This document shows positions 15,346-24,013 of a DNA stretch of 35,924 nucleotides, piece by piece. The position numbers and the translations under genes are program-made. The notes under the pieces were generated by a model. It did not search any database, was not told the origin of the DNA, and worked only from the letters and a program-made list of their open reading frames with translations. The stretch's first letter is position 1, and every line of letters starts with the position of its first letter. The DNA comes from Eubacterium sp. (GTDB taxonomy: Bacteria; Bacillota; Clostridia; Lachnospirales; Lachnospiraceae). The DNA lies in assembly GCA_024698965.1 (NCBI GenBank), contig JAILQM010000032.1, forward strand, positions 1 through 35,924, given 5' to 3'.

Positions 15346-16701
15346 ATGAATCGCAGAGAACAATATAAAAGAATGGTAGTGTTTATTATGAACGCTGTTA
15401 TGCTTGTCATAGAAGCGCTGCCTTTTGCATACCTTTGGTATACAAAATATTTCTTCTATATGTATAATCCTTTCCACATGAGAGGAAACTGGGCTGCTAT
15501 CGGTCTCTATGCCCTTATTATTTTCCTGCTTTCGAGAGCGTTCGGAGGATATGAACTTACAAGGCAGAGAGTCCCGGAGGCCTGCCTTTCGAATGTACTT
15601 GCAATAATTCTCGGAAATATTATCGGTTACATAGAGGTAGTACTTCTTACCGTACATTATTTCCCACCTAAGGACATGGTGCTTATGACCTTTGCACAGG
15701 CTGTTTTGGTAAGTGTCTGGGTTATAGTTGCAAAGTATGTTATATCAAGGCTTTATCCGCCGAGAAGAATGATTGTCATTTACGGAGAGTATTCTCCTGC
15801 GTATATAATGGACAAGATTCATTCGAGAACCGAGGCTCATAACGTTTGCGCGAGTGTAAACATGAAGCTCGGTCTTGAAGAGCTTTACAGACTTATACCG
15901 AATTATGAGGAAGTGCTTTTATACGATCTTCCTTCACAGACCAAAAACAAACTTTTAAAGTTCTGCTTTGACAGGACAATAAGAACCTATGTAACACCAA
16001 AGGTTTCCGACATTATTATGGGAAGCATGGACGATATCTATACCTTCGATGTGCCTATGTATCTGGCCAGAAATATGGGCCTTACTCCGGTACAGAGATT
16101 CGGAAAGAGAATTGTAGATATAATATGTTCCCTTCTCGGACTCATCATCCTTTCACCGTTTATGCTTATTACGGCGATTTGTATAAAGAGTTATGACGGA
16201 GGACCGGTCTTCTACAGACAGACCAGACTTACAATTGACGGAAAGCCGTTTAAGATTATAAAGTTCAGAAGTATGATAGTTGAATCCGAAAAGGCCGGAG
16301 CGCGTCTCGCAAGTAAAAACGATGACAGAATAACGCCTATCGGAAAGGTAATAAGAAACATACATTTTGACGAGATTCCTCAGCTTATAAATGTGCTTAC
16401 GGGAGATATGTCCATAGTGGGACCGCGTCCGGAAAGGCCTGAAATATTTGAGGAATACGAAGAGGTTATTCCGGAGTTTGTATTCAGACTTAAGGTAAAG
16501 GCAGGACTTACCGGTTTTGCTCAGGTACACGGCAGATATAATACAACGCCGCTTGACAAGCTTAAGTTTGACATGATTTATATTGAAAAATATTCTTTAC
16601 TTATGGACTTAAAGCTTATGCTGCTTACGGTTAAGATACTGTTTAACAGGGAGAATGCCGAGGGAGTTTCCGATAATCAGACAACAGCTTTGAAAAAATA
16701 A
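15346..16701 (+). CDS. Priming sugar transferase (polyprenyl-phosphate hexose-1-phosphate transferase, WbaP/EPS type)
   Basis: This 451-residue membrane enzyme puts the first sugar-phosphate on undecaprenyl phosphate, starting a surface glycopolymer. Four N-terminal membrane helices (about 10-130), a middle cytoplasmic domain and the catalytic Bac_transf domain (about 248-440) are present. The domain opens with RFGKRIVDIICSLLGLII, continues with GPVFYRQTR, the metal/catalytic KFRSM and DEIPQLINVLTGDMSIVGPRPERPE, and ends with KAGLTGFAQVHGR and DMIYIEKYSLLMDLKLML. GGAGG before ATG 15346 supports the start. It is the first gene of the glycopolymer block but is co-directional with, and 15 bases from, the Crh-like gene. 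Confidence 0.92.
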   Translation: MNRREQYKRMVVFIMNAVMLVIEALPFAYLWYTKYFFYMYNPFHMRGNWAAIGLYALIIFLLSRAFGGYELTRQRVPEACLSNVLAIILGNIIGYIEVVLLTVHYFPPKDMVLMTFAQAVLVSVWVIVAKYVISRLYPPRRMIVIYGEYSPAYIMDKIHSRTEAHNVCASVNMKLGLEELYRLIPNYEEVLLYDLPSQTKNKLLKFCFDRTIRTYVTPKVSDIIMGSMDDIYTFDVPMYLARNMGLTPVQRFGKRIVDIICSLLGLIILSPFMLITAICIKSYDGGPVFYRQTRLTIDGKPFKIIKFRSMIVESEKAGARLASKNDDRITPIGKVIRNIHFDEIPQLINVLTGDMSIVGPRPERPEIFEEYEEVIPEFVFRLKVKAGLTGFAQVHGRYNTTPLDKLKFDMIYIEKYSLLMDLKLMLLTVKILFNRENAEGVSDNQTTALKK

Positions 16702-16711
16702 GAGGGTAGTT

Positions 16712-17455
16712 ATGGATATAATTTGTTCGGTAATAATACCGGCGTATAATGCGGAAAAATATCTGACCGAAGCCGTTTTATCCGCACTCAGGCAAAAGGT
16801 GAAAACCGAAATACTGATTATTGACGATCACTCAAGCGATAAGACAAGGACTTTGGCAAAAAAATTGGAATCCGAGCATGAGGAGGTAAGGCTCCTTGTT
16901 CTGCACGGAAATCATGGGGTTGCCGCTGCAAGAAATCTCGGCATAAACGAGGCAAAAGGAAAGTATATAGCTTTCCTTGATGCCGATGACTGGTGGGCCG
17001 AGGGAAAGCTTAAGGCACAGATAAATCTTCTTGAAAATACGGGAGAAAAATTCTCCTGTACCGCAAGAGAGCTAGTCTCGAGCGACGGCCAAAATTTTTT
17101 AAAGGTAATAGGGGTTAAAAAGAGAATTACCTATGAAATGCTTTTAAGAACCAACAGCATTTCGTGTTCATCCGTGGTAATTGATGCTGCGCTTGCCAAA
17201 AGGCATCCGATGGTCAGGGATGATTTACACGAAGACTATATTATGTGGCTTGAAATTATGAGAGAGGGCTTTGTGTGCCTCGGAATAAATGAGCCGTATT
17301 TAAAATCGAGAATGTCTGAAGAGGGGAAGTCGAGAAACAAAAAGAAGTCGGCCCTTATGACGTTCGGGGTATACAGGTATATGGGGATGGGGCTTTTAAA
17401 GTCCTGTTATTATTTTGTGCATTATGCAATAAACGGTTTTTTGAAATACAGATAA
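16712..17455 (+). CDS. Family 2 glycosyltransferase
   Basis: A 247-residue cytoplasmic GT-A transferase that would extend the lipid-linked sugar. It begins with CSVIIPAYNAEKYLTEAVLSAL, has a nucleotide-binding ILIIDDHSSD, and the DXD-type metal motif FLDADDWW near residue 90, followed by an AAARNLGINEAKG segment just before it. The usual GT2 core is present but the C-terminal part is short. It starts 10 bases after the priming transferase. Donor and acceptor cannot be told from sequence. Confidence 0.9.
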   Translation: MDIICSVIIPAYNAEKYLTEAVLSALRQKVKTEILIIDDHSSDKTRTLAKKLESEHEEVRLLVLHGNHGVAAARNLGINEAKGKYIAFLDADDWWAEGKLKAQINLLENTGEKFSCTARELVSSDGQNFLKVIGVKKRITYEMLLRTNSISCSSVVIDAALAKRHPMVRDDLHEDYIMWLEIMREGFVCLGINEPYLKSRMSEEGKSRNKKKSALMTFGVYRYMGMGLLKSCYYFVHYAINGFLKYR

Positions 17456-17468
17456 GCGGGTAGTGTTT

Positions 17469-18362
17469 ATGAATTTTATGACCACACATGACATGTTTAA
17501 AAAGGATCTGTCCTCAAACATGCATACTCTTACGGACGAAGAGTCCGAAGAGCTTAAAAAGGTAATACTTGAGATAACAAAAGATATTACCTCTCTTTGC
17601 GAAAAACATAATATTCCTTATATGCTCGGCGGAGGTACTGCGCTTGGCGCGGTAAGACACAAGGGCTTCATTCCATGGGATGATGATGTAGACCTTAATG
17701 TGCCGAGGCCTTATATAAAAAAGCTTCTCGCGTGTATTAAAGAGGAGTTTCAGGGGAAATATTATGTAGAGGCTCCGGTTTATACAAAGGGATATTTGAG
17801 TTCTTTTATACAGATTCATAAAAACGGAACCGTATTTAAAGAATATAAAGAGCAGGATGAAAATCACTGCGGTATAAAAACCGATATTTTCGTAATAGAA
17901 AATACATACAACAATAAATTTTTGCGTACTCTTCACGGACTAAGGAGCGAAGCCGGCCTTTTCCTCTTGTCCTGCTACAGAATGCATAAGTGGAGAGAGG
18001 GCTACAGAGAGCTTGCCGGCGGTAACAAAAAGGCGGAAAGAATAATAAAGATAAAAGGTTTGATAGGAGCATTCGTTTCTTTTTTACCGGATGGCGGATA
18101 TAAGAGAGTGCAAAAAATTCTTTCCGAATGCAAAGACAACACTTCCGAATATGTGGTAATTCCTTCGGGAAGAAAACATTTTTTCGGAGAGCTATATAAA
18201 AGAGAGGCCTTCTTAAAAACAAAGAAAATGCCTTTCGAAGATACCTACCTTTCGGTATCCTGCGATTACGACAATTATTTGAAAAAACTTTACGGAGACT
18301 ATATGAAGCTTCCTTCGGTTGAAGAAAGGGAACATCATGTGCTCTATAAGATTAAATTTTAA
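17469..18362 (+). CDS. LicD family phosphotransferase
   Basis: A 297-residue LicD-family enzyme. The diagnostic block is YMLGGGTALGAVRHKGFIPWDDDVD (residues about 50-75 of the ORF), with the GGT and WDDDVD metal and nucleotide motifs, and the C-terminal KLYGDYMKLPS. LicD proteins move phosphocholine or other phospho-alditols from a CDP donor to sugars of teichoic acid-like polymers; the human relatives fukutin and FKRP transfer ribitol-phosphate. The start is unclear: GTG 17463 and ATG 17469 or 17478 are all possible with a weak GCGGG site; I chose 17469 on spacing. One of two LicD domains in the locus. Confidence 0.88.
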   Translation: MNFMTTHDMFKKDLSSNMHTLTDEESEELKKVILEITKDITSLCEKHNIPYMLGGGTALGAVRHKGFIPWDDDVDLNVPRPYIKKLLACIKEEFQGKYYVEAPVYTKGYLSSFIQIHKNGTVFKEYKEQDENHCGIKTDIFVIENTYNNKFLRTLHGLRSEAGLFLLSCYRMHKWREGYRELAGGNKKAERIIKIKGLIGAFVSFLPDGGYKRVQKILSECKDNTSEYVVIPSGRKHFFGELYKREAFLKTKKMPFEDTYLSVSCDYDNYLKKLYGDYMKLPSVEEREHHVLYKIKF

Positions 18363-18377
18363 GAGGTGTACCAATAT

Positions 18378-19181
18378 ATGAAATATCTTTCGCGTTTTAA
18401 AAACGATTTGGTTAATTACTGGGACTATGCCAAGTATGCGGCAAGAGCCGAACTTAAGGCAGAAGTTGCCGGTTCTTACTTAAACGGTGTATGGTGGGTG
18501 CTTGAACCTATCTGCCTTATGTTCATCTATGCATTTATTTTTGGATTTATCTTTAATGCAAGAGAACAGTATTTTACAGCCTTCATATTTGTCGGACTTT
18601 CGGTTTGGACATCATTTTTCCAGCAGAACTTAAAACAGTCGGTGAAAATGGTTAAGAAGCAGAAGGCGATTTTATCCAAGGTATATGTGCCTAAGTTTGT
18701 TTTCATCATATCGAAGATGTGTGTAAACGGCTTTAAGATGTGCATTTCCTTCCTTATAGTAATCGGACTTATGATCTTTTACAGAGTTCCGCTTACCTGG
18801 AATGTGCTTTTTGCACCGATTATTCTTTTGGCGGTTATAATATTTACCTTTGGCTGCATGACCATCCTTTTGCATTTCGGTGTATATGTGCAGGACTTGA
18901 CCAACGTTGTAAACATTGCGCTTCGTCTGGTCTTCTATATGACGGGTATAATGTTTTCGATAGAGCACAGACTCGGAGACTCGCATCCCGAGCTTGCTTT
19001 CCTTTTGGGAAAATGCAATCCGCTGGCTTTCTTTATCACAAGTTTGAGAGAATGTCTTCTTTACAGTACAACTCCTAATCTTGCGGTACTCGGAATCTGG
19101 TATGTAATAGCAATTGTGCTTTCGGTAATCGGAATAATAACTATTTACAAAAACGAGAACAGTTATATTAAGGTGGTATAA
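18378..19181 (+). CDS. ABC-2 type polysaccharide exporter permease (TagG/Wzm type)
   Basis: A 267-residue membrane subunit with about six hydrophobic helices that moves the lipid-linked glycopolymer across the membrane. Typical text includes the N-terminal RAELKAEVAGSYLNGVWWVLEP, the LSVWTSFFQQ stretch and the LGKCNPLAFFITSLREC element near the end. The frame extends to GTG 18366, but AAGAGGTG at 18361-18368 is the ribosome site for ATG 18378. It directly abuts the ATPase gene. Presence of an ABC exporter rather than Wzx/Wzy indicates polymer completion in the cytoplasm. Confidence 0.9.
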   Translation: MKYLSRFKNDLVNYWDYAKYAARAELKAEVAGSYLNGVWWVLEPICLMFIYAFIFGFIFNAREQYFTAFIFVGLSVWTSFFQQNLKQSVKMVKKQKAILSKVYVPKFVFIISKMCVNGFKMCISFLIVIGLMIFYRVPLTWNVLFAPIILLAVIIFTFGCMTILLHFGVYVQDLTNVVNIALRLVFYMTGIMFSIEHRLGDSHPELAFLLGKCNPLAFFITSLRECLLYSTTPNLAVLGIWYVIAIVLSVIGIITIYKNENSYIKVV

Positions 19182-19928
19182 ATGAGCGAAAAGAAAATTG
19201 CCATAAAGGTTGATAATCTGACAATTAGATATAAGAGTCTTAAGGCCTTTTCGATAAAGAAAAACTTTTTTGATTTCAAGAGAAACAAAAAGGAAGTACA
19301 TGAGGCCGTTAAGAATATTTCCTTTGAGATAGAAGAAGGACAGATTGTGGGTATAGTCGGAAAGAACGGTTCCGGCAAGTCCACACTTTTAAGAGCGCTT
19401 GCCGGGGTCTTTTCTCCGGATGAAGGAAGCATTGATACCTTCGGTCACAGCATTGCGCTTTTGGCTATCGGAGTAGGCTTTGAAAAAGAGCTTTCAGGCA
19501 GAGAAAACATTATGCTCTCCGGTATGCTTTTGGGATTTACCGAAGAAGAGATTACCGAGAAGATGCCTAAGATAATAAAGTTCGCGGGGCTCGGAAAATT
19601 CATAGATATGCCGGTTCGTACTTATTCGAGCGGAATGTATTCAAAGCTTGCGTTCTCCATCTCGGTTTGTCTTGAGACGGACATTCTTCTTGTAGATGAG
19701 GTGCTTTCGGTAGGTGACGCTCGTTTTAAGAAAAAGAGTTTTAAGAAGATGAAGTCACTCATAGAAGACGAGACCAGAACAGTTGTTATTGTGTCTCATA
19801 ATATGGGCACTCTTCGTAAGCTCTGCGACAAGATTTTGTGGATAAACGACGGAGAATTTATGATGTTCGGGGATATGGAAGAAGTCCTCGACAAATACGA
19901 AGAATATATGGACAACGATGAGCCGTAG
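19182..19928 (+). CDS. ABC polysaccharide exporter ATPase (TagH/Wzt type)
   Basis: A 248-residue ATPase that partners the permease. Walker A is GKNGSGKST, the signature region is YSSGMYSKLAFSI, and Walker B is ILLVDEVLSVGD, all in the wording typical of the Wzt/TagH family, as is GVGFEKELSGRENI. There is no extra C-terminal carbohydrate-binding domain, so the exporter probably does not read a chain-end cap. The ATG follows the permease stop with no gap. It is the last gene before the promoter at 19934; I see no terminator between. Confidence 0.93.
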   Translation: MSEKKIAIKVDNLTIRYKSLKAFSIKKNFFDFKRNKKEVHEAVKNISFEIEEGQIVGIVGKNGSGKSTLLRALAGVFSPDEGSIDTFGHSIALLAIGVGFEKELSGRENIMLSGMLLGFTEEEITEKMPKIIKFAGLGKFIDMPVRTYSSGMYSKLAFSISVCLETDILLVDEVLSVGDARFKKKSFKKMKSLIEDETRTVVIVSHNMGTLRKLCDKILWINDGEFMMFGDMEEVLDKYEEYMDNDEP

Positions 19929-19933
19929 CAAAG

Positions 19934-19962
19934 TTGAATTTGCAAGGTGAATTTGGTATGAT
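19934..19962 (+). promoter_or_regulatory. Internal sigma-A promoter for the second half of the glycopolymer locus
   Basis: TTGAAT (19934-19939), 17-base spacer, TATGAT (19957-19962), five of six matches in the -10 and four of six in the -35. It lies in the only gap of more than 60 bases in the glycopolymer block and is followed by a strong AGGAGG ribosome site at 20006-20011. Confidence 0.7.
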
Positions 19963-20020
19963 AAATAGGTTAGATATTTATAAATAAGCATATAAATTAA
20001 CATTCAGGAGGATATATAAA

Positions 20021-20725
20021 ATGAATGCAGTAATCGTAACGGCAGGTGGAATCGGAAGCAGAATGAACAACAGTATTCCGAAGCAGTTTCTTAACATTGA
20101 GGATAAGCCGCTTATTATTTACACACTTGAAAAATTCCAGTCTCATCCAAGTATCGACGCAATTTGCGTTACATGTCTTGACGGATGGCAGGAGATATTA
20201 AAGGCTTATGCAAAGCAGTACAACATTACAAAGCTTAAATGGGTTGTAACAGGCGGAGCAACAGGCCAGGATTCAATCCACAACGGACTTATGGCAGTTG
20301 CAAAAGAAGCATCTGACGGAGATTATATTATGATTCATGACGGAAACAGAGCACTTGTTTCTCATGATATTATTTCGGATTCTTTAAGAATTTGTAAGGA
20401 AAAGGGTTCTGCGGTTGCAGCTATCCCATGTACCGAAGCTATCTTTAGATGCGAAGATGAGGAAAATACACTTTCAACAGTATCAATTCCGAGAGAAGAC
20501 GTTGTAAGAACTCAGACACCTCATACTTACCCGATCAAGAAGCTCTTATGGGCTCATGAGCAGGCTGAAGAGAAGAACATTACAAATACAGCCGCATCCT
20601 GCGTACTTATGCAGATGCTCGGCGAGACTGTATATTTTTCAGCGGGTTCTGAGAAAAACCTTAAGATTACAACAAATGACGATTTACAGATATTTAAAGC
20701 CTTATTACATGTTGAGGACAAATAA
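20021..20725 (+). CDS. IspD/TarI-family CDP-alditol (or related) cytidylyltransferase
   Basis: A 234-residue nucleotidyltransferase that should make a CDP-activated precursor from CTP. It opens with VIVTAGGIGSRMNNSIPKQFL, the CTP-binding loop of the IspD family, and later has MIHDGNRALVS and VRTQTPHTYPI. IspD itself belongs to the isoprenoid pathway, but here the gene sits among LicD and CDP-glycerol transferase genes, so a TarI-like ribitol-5-phosphate or similar alditol-phosphate substrate is more likely. Codon use (Thr mainly ACA) resembles the strongly expressed genes of the window. AGGAGG and its own promoter precede it. No TarJ-type dehydrogenase is visible. Confidence 0.87.
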   Translation: MNAVIVTAGGIGSRMNNSIPKQFLNIEDKPLIIYTLEKFQSHPSIDAICVTCLDGWQEILKAYAKQYNITKLKWVVTGGATGQDSIHNGLMAVAKEASDGDYIMIHDGNRALVSHDIISDSLRICKEKGSAVAAIPCTEAIFRCEDEENTLSTVSIPREDVVRTQTPHTYPIKKLLWAHEQAEEKNITNTAASCVLMQMLGETVYFSAGSEKNLKITTNDDLQIFKALLHVEDK

Positions 20726-21775
20726 ATGATATTGGAAAACAGCGAGTATTATGCTCAGATAAAAAGGACGGTTGAAGAGTCGAATGTGCCGTGGGAAAAA
20801 CTTTTCGGTAAAAGTGTAATGATTTCGGGAGCTGCAGGAATGCTTGGTTCGGCAGCTACCGATATTCTCATTTATTTGAATGAGGAAAAAAATGCCGGAA
20901 TAACGGTTTATGCTCTCGGAAGAACAGAGAAAAAGCTTAAAGAAAGATATGGCTTCTACGCCGATAAACCGTATTTTAATATAGTTACGGCAGATGTTAT
21001 TGCGGGCTTTGATTTTGACTTTGATACGGATTATATAATGCATGCCGCAAGCAACGCAAACCCATATATGTATGCAAACTTTCCGGTAGACACACTTCTC
21101 GGAAATGTTTTGGGTGCCGACAACTTCCTTAAATACGGAAAAGATCACGGAATGAAAAGATTCCTTTATGTTTCGTCCGGAGAAATGTACGGTCAGCCGG
21201 ATGATAGCGTAACTGACGGATTTACTGAAGACTACTGCGGAAAAGTTAATTATTCCGATGCCCGTTCATGCTATCCATCGGGTAAGCGTGCGGCAGAGAC
21301 GCTTTGCCAGAGCTATATTTCGCAGTATGATATGGAGGCTGTAATTGTAAGACCGTGCCACTGCTACGGCCCTACACAAAGTGCCACAGACAATCGTGCG
21401 ATTTCCGACTTTATAAGAAAGGCGGCAAACGGAGAAGATATCGTATTAAAAAGCGACGGATCTCTTGAAAGAACACATTGCTATTGTCTTGATGCAGCGC
21501 AGGGAATGTATCTCGTTTTACTTTGCGCGCCAAACGGAGAGGCATATAACATTGCCGATAACCGCTCGGATGCAAGCGTTAGAGTGCTTGCCGAAACCAT
21601 TGCCAAAGCAGGCGGAACAAAGGTGGTTTTCGATATTCCGAACGATACGGACAAAAAGGGATTTTCAAAGGTTACCCGTGCGGTACTAAACGGAGACAAA
21701 TTAAGAAATCTCGGTTGGAAGCCTATGTGGAATCTCGAAGAAGGTACTTTAAGTACCGTAAAATTTTTAAGATAA
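20726..21775 (+). CDS. Extended short-chain dehydrogenase, nucleotide-sugar epimerase/dehydratase family
   Basis: A 349-residue NAD(P)-dependent enzyme. The Rossmann glycine motif is SGAAGMLGSAA (near residue 33-43), the catalytic tyrosine-lysine pair is in CYPSGKRAAE (near 185), preceded by SSGEMYG. The C-terminal half binds the substrate, as in UDP-glucuronate decarboxylase and GalE-like enzymes. ATG 20726 follows the stop of the cytidylyltransferase with no gap, so the two are made together. It probably modifies the nucleotide sugar or reduces a sugar-phosphate for the CDP pathway; which one is undecided. Confidence 0.86.
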   Translation: MILENSEYYAQIKRTVEESNVPWEKLFGKSVMISGAAGMLGSAATDILIYLNEEKNAGITVYALGRTEKKLKERYGFYADKPYFNIVTADVIAGFDFDFDTDYIMHAASNANPYMYANFPVDTLLGNVLGADNFLKYGKDHGMKRFLYVSSGEMYGQPDDSVTDGFTEDYCGKVNYSDARSCYPSGKRAAETLCQSYISQYDMEAVIVRPCHCYGPTQSATDNRAISDFIRKAANGEDIVLKSDGSLERTHCYCLDAAQGMYLVLLCAPNGEAYNIADNRSDASVRVLAETIAKAGGTKVVFDIPNDTDKKGFSKVTRAVLNGDKLRNLGWKPMWNLEEGTLSTVKFLR

Positions 21776-21794
21776 TGAATCGGAGCAATTGGAA

Positions 21795-24008
21795 ATGTTA
21801 AAATATACATTGGATGATTTAGGAGAGAGAGCGACACCTGCAGAAATGAAGGAACAGCTTCTCGAAATGATGGAGGCATTCGATGCCTTTTGTAAGGAAA
21901 ACAATCTTACATATTTTCTTTCGGGAGGTACTCTCCTCGGAGCTATAAGACATAAGGGATTTATTCCGTGGGATGATGATGTGGATGTCAACATGCCGCG
22001 TCCCGATTGTGAAAAAATGTGGGAGATTTGCGGAGGAAATATCGGTGGATACACACTTCTTCCACCGAACTTCGATGATAAGAGACACGCATATCACTAC
22101 AAGCTTTACGATACATCAATGCTTGTACGTAAAAACATGAAGAAGTCACCTTATCCTATATTTATGGATATTTTCCCAATCGAGGGACTTCCGAATACGG
22201 AAAGCGAAAATATTAAACATTTTAAGAAGATAGGAAGATGGAAATACCTTGCAAGGCTTATGTGGAAAAAAGGCTGGAGAGGCAGAAACATTTTCACAAA
22301 AATATTCCATGTGCTTGCTAAGGGTTATGCGTCGTTATACGGCAAAGAAAGCCTTTTCAATCATGTAACCGGAATAATGAAGTCAATCCCGTTTGAGTCG
22401 GCAGAATATGTCGGAGTTATGGCTACAAACGTTCATACAACGGAAGAGAGAGTTAAAAAGTCCGAATACTGTGTGCCTATTGAAGTAGAATTCGAAGGAC
22501 ATAAGTTCCCGGGACCTAAGGGATATGATACTTATTTAAGACAGCTTTACGGAGACCACTATATGGAACTTCCTCCGATTGCATCAAGGGTATCTCATAA
22601 TCTCATACCTTACAGAGCCGATGTAAAAGAACCGGGCTCTGTTACAAAGATTGCAATCTGCGGTCTTGTTAAGAGCGAGAACTTAGGTGAGATGTTCATT
22701 GCACGAAGCCTTGAGTATCTTATCGAGACAGAGCTTAGAAAGCGCGGTTGCGACAAGAAGATAGAATTTGTTGAGGTCGATATTCTCGGAAGAAACGACA
22801 ATACATTCAGAATCAAGGGCTATCTTAAGGATAAGGCCATTAACTACTATAAGTTCAGATTCAGAGGAATCTTTTCGGAGGTGCTTTATAAAAAGCTTAC
22901 AAACTTCTCGAGAAAGCATGGCGGATGGTTTGTCAAGAATACGGTTTACAGGCTGAAACACTTCATCTACCGCCACGGTATTAACTTTGAAAACAGACTT
23001 TACAGATATTATCATTCCAAGATGAGGAAGGTTGACTTTATTGTTGTCGACGGAGCCGGACTTTTGGAATACAGCTACAACGAATATCAGGAACCTCTTC
23101 GAGTTATAAGCAGATACGCCAAAGAGCATGACCTTCAGGTCGTATATAATGCGATAGGACGTGCGGGTGAATATAACGAGAAGGATTTCAGACATAAGAT
23201 ATTAAAGGCTGCGCTTCAGTCAGATGTTGTCAAATACGTTTCTGCAAGAGATTCGGTTGAGACGGTTCAGGCTTGCGCAGGCAAGGATAAGAACGTCAAG
23301 CTTTTGGCGGATGCTGCTTTCTGGCTTAAGGAAGCATATCACAGAGAAATAAATCCGGAGCGAAAGAAAATCGGTATCGGTCTTGTAAGAGGAAATTCTC
23401 TTCTCGGCTATGGTACAAACTTTAATTCCGCATGCTGGGTAACTCTGTTTACAAATATTGCAAATCTCCTTGAAGAGAGGGGATATGAGTATGAATTCTT
23501 TACTAACGGTCTCTACGGAGACAGCGTACTCGGAAAGAAAATTTTAGATAATATGGGATTGCCGGATGAGAAGCTTGTAGATGCACCGGAAGACGAAAAC
23601 GTACTCTATGATACGATTAACTCTTATGCAGGTATTATTACCTGTCGTATGCATTCATCGATTGCCGCCTTTACTCTCGGAGTACCTTCAGTCATTCTTT
23701 CATGGAACGACAAGGTGGAGAAGCTTATGGACATCGTCGGATATCCTGAAAGAGCGATAAAATATGAGCAGTTCGATGCCGAATACATAGTTGACACTTT
23801 TGAGAAAGCATTAAAAGAAGGCGTGGACGATGCCAAACTTGATGCCATGAAGGCAAAGGCCAAAGAGAGTGTAGACGACTATATTGATATTATCGCAGAT
23901 GAAATAGAAAGAAGAACTCAGCAGAGGATTGATATGTATTATACAGAAAACCCTGAGGCTGAAGAAGATGCCGATTCGGATGATGATGAAACCGGCGATA
24001 CCGAGTAA
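21795..24008 (+). CDS. LicD - polysaccharide pyruvyltransferase fusion protein
   Basis: A 737-residue two-domain enzyme. Residues about 28-272 are a LicD domain (LSGGTLLGAIRHKGFIPWDDDVDVN, with Asp60-62, and the closing RQLYGDHYMELPP). From about 284 (KIAICGLVKSENLGEMF) to 700 is a polysaccharide pyruvyltransferase domain, with VVDGAGLLEY, VYNAIGRAGEYN, IGIGLVRGNSLLG and the CRMHSSIAAFTLGVPSVIL block typical of PF04230. A very acidic tail (EAEEDADSDDDETGDTE) ends the protein. CGGAGC before ATG 21795 sets the start; TTG 21789 is an alternative. The joined frame is continuous with no internal ribosome site that I can see. It probably adds both a phospho-substituent and pyruvate ketal, or couples two steps on one acceptor. 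Confidence 0.87.
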   Translation: MLKYTLDDLGERATPAEMKEQLLEMMEAFDAFCKENNLTYFLSGGTLLGAIRHKGFIPWDDDVDVNMPRPDCEKMWEICGGNIGGYTLLPPNFDDKRHAYHYKLYDTSMLVRKNMKKSPYPIFMDIFPIEGLPNTESENIKHFKKIGRWKYLARLMWKKGWRGRNIFTKIFHVLAKGYASLYGKESLFNHVTGIMKSIPFESAEYVGVMATNVHTTEERVKKSEYCVPIEVEFEGHKFPGPKGYDTYLRQLYGDHYMELPPIASRVSHNLIPYRADVKEPGSVTKIAICGLVKSENLGEMFIARSLEYLIETELRKRGCDKKIEFVEVDILGRNDNTFRIKGYLKDKAINYYKFRFRGIFSEVLYKKLTNFSRKHGGWFVKNTVYRLKHFIYRHGINFENRLYRYYHSKMRKVDFIVVDGAGLLEYSYNEYQEPLRVISRYAKEHDLQVVYNAIGRAGEYNEKDFRHKILKAALQSDVVKYVSARDSVETVQACAGKDKNVKLLADAAFWLKEAYHREINPERKKIGIGLVRGNSLLGYGTNFNSACWVTLFTNIANLLEERGYEYEFFTNGLYGDSVLGKKILDNMGLPDEKLVDAPEDENVLYDTINSYAGIITCRMHSSIAAFTLGVPSVILSWNDKVEKLMDIVGYPERAIKYEQFDAEYIVDTFEKALKEGVDDAKLDAMKAKAKESVDDYIDIIADEIERRTQQRIDMYYTENPEAEEDADSDDDETGDTE

Positions 24009-24013
24009 GAATT

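Noticed and set aside
13903-15657. 584-codon open frame on the minus strand opposite glmM, the HPr-like gene and the sugar transferase
   Set aside because: It lies fully opposite three well-supported genes, its product is Tyr/Cys/Arg/Phe-rich with no recognisable domain, and it has no ribosome site; it is a by-product of codon bias on the coding strand.
18672-19301. 209-codon minus-strand frame opposite the exporter genes
   Set aside because: Opposite conserved ABC permease and ATPase sequence, low-complexity basic product, no start signals.
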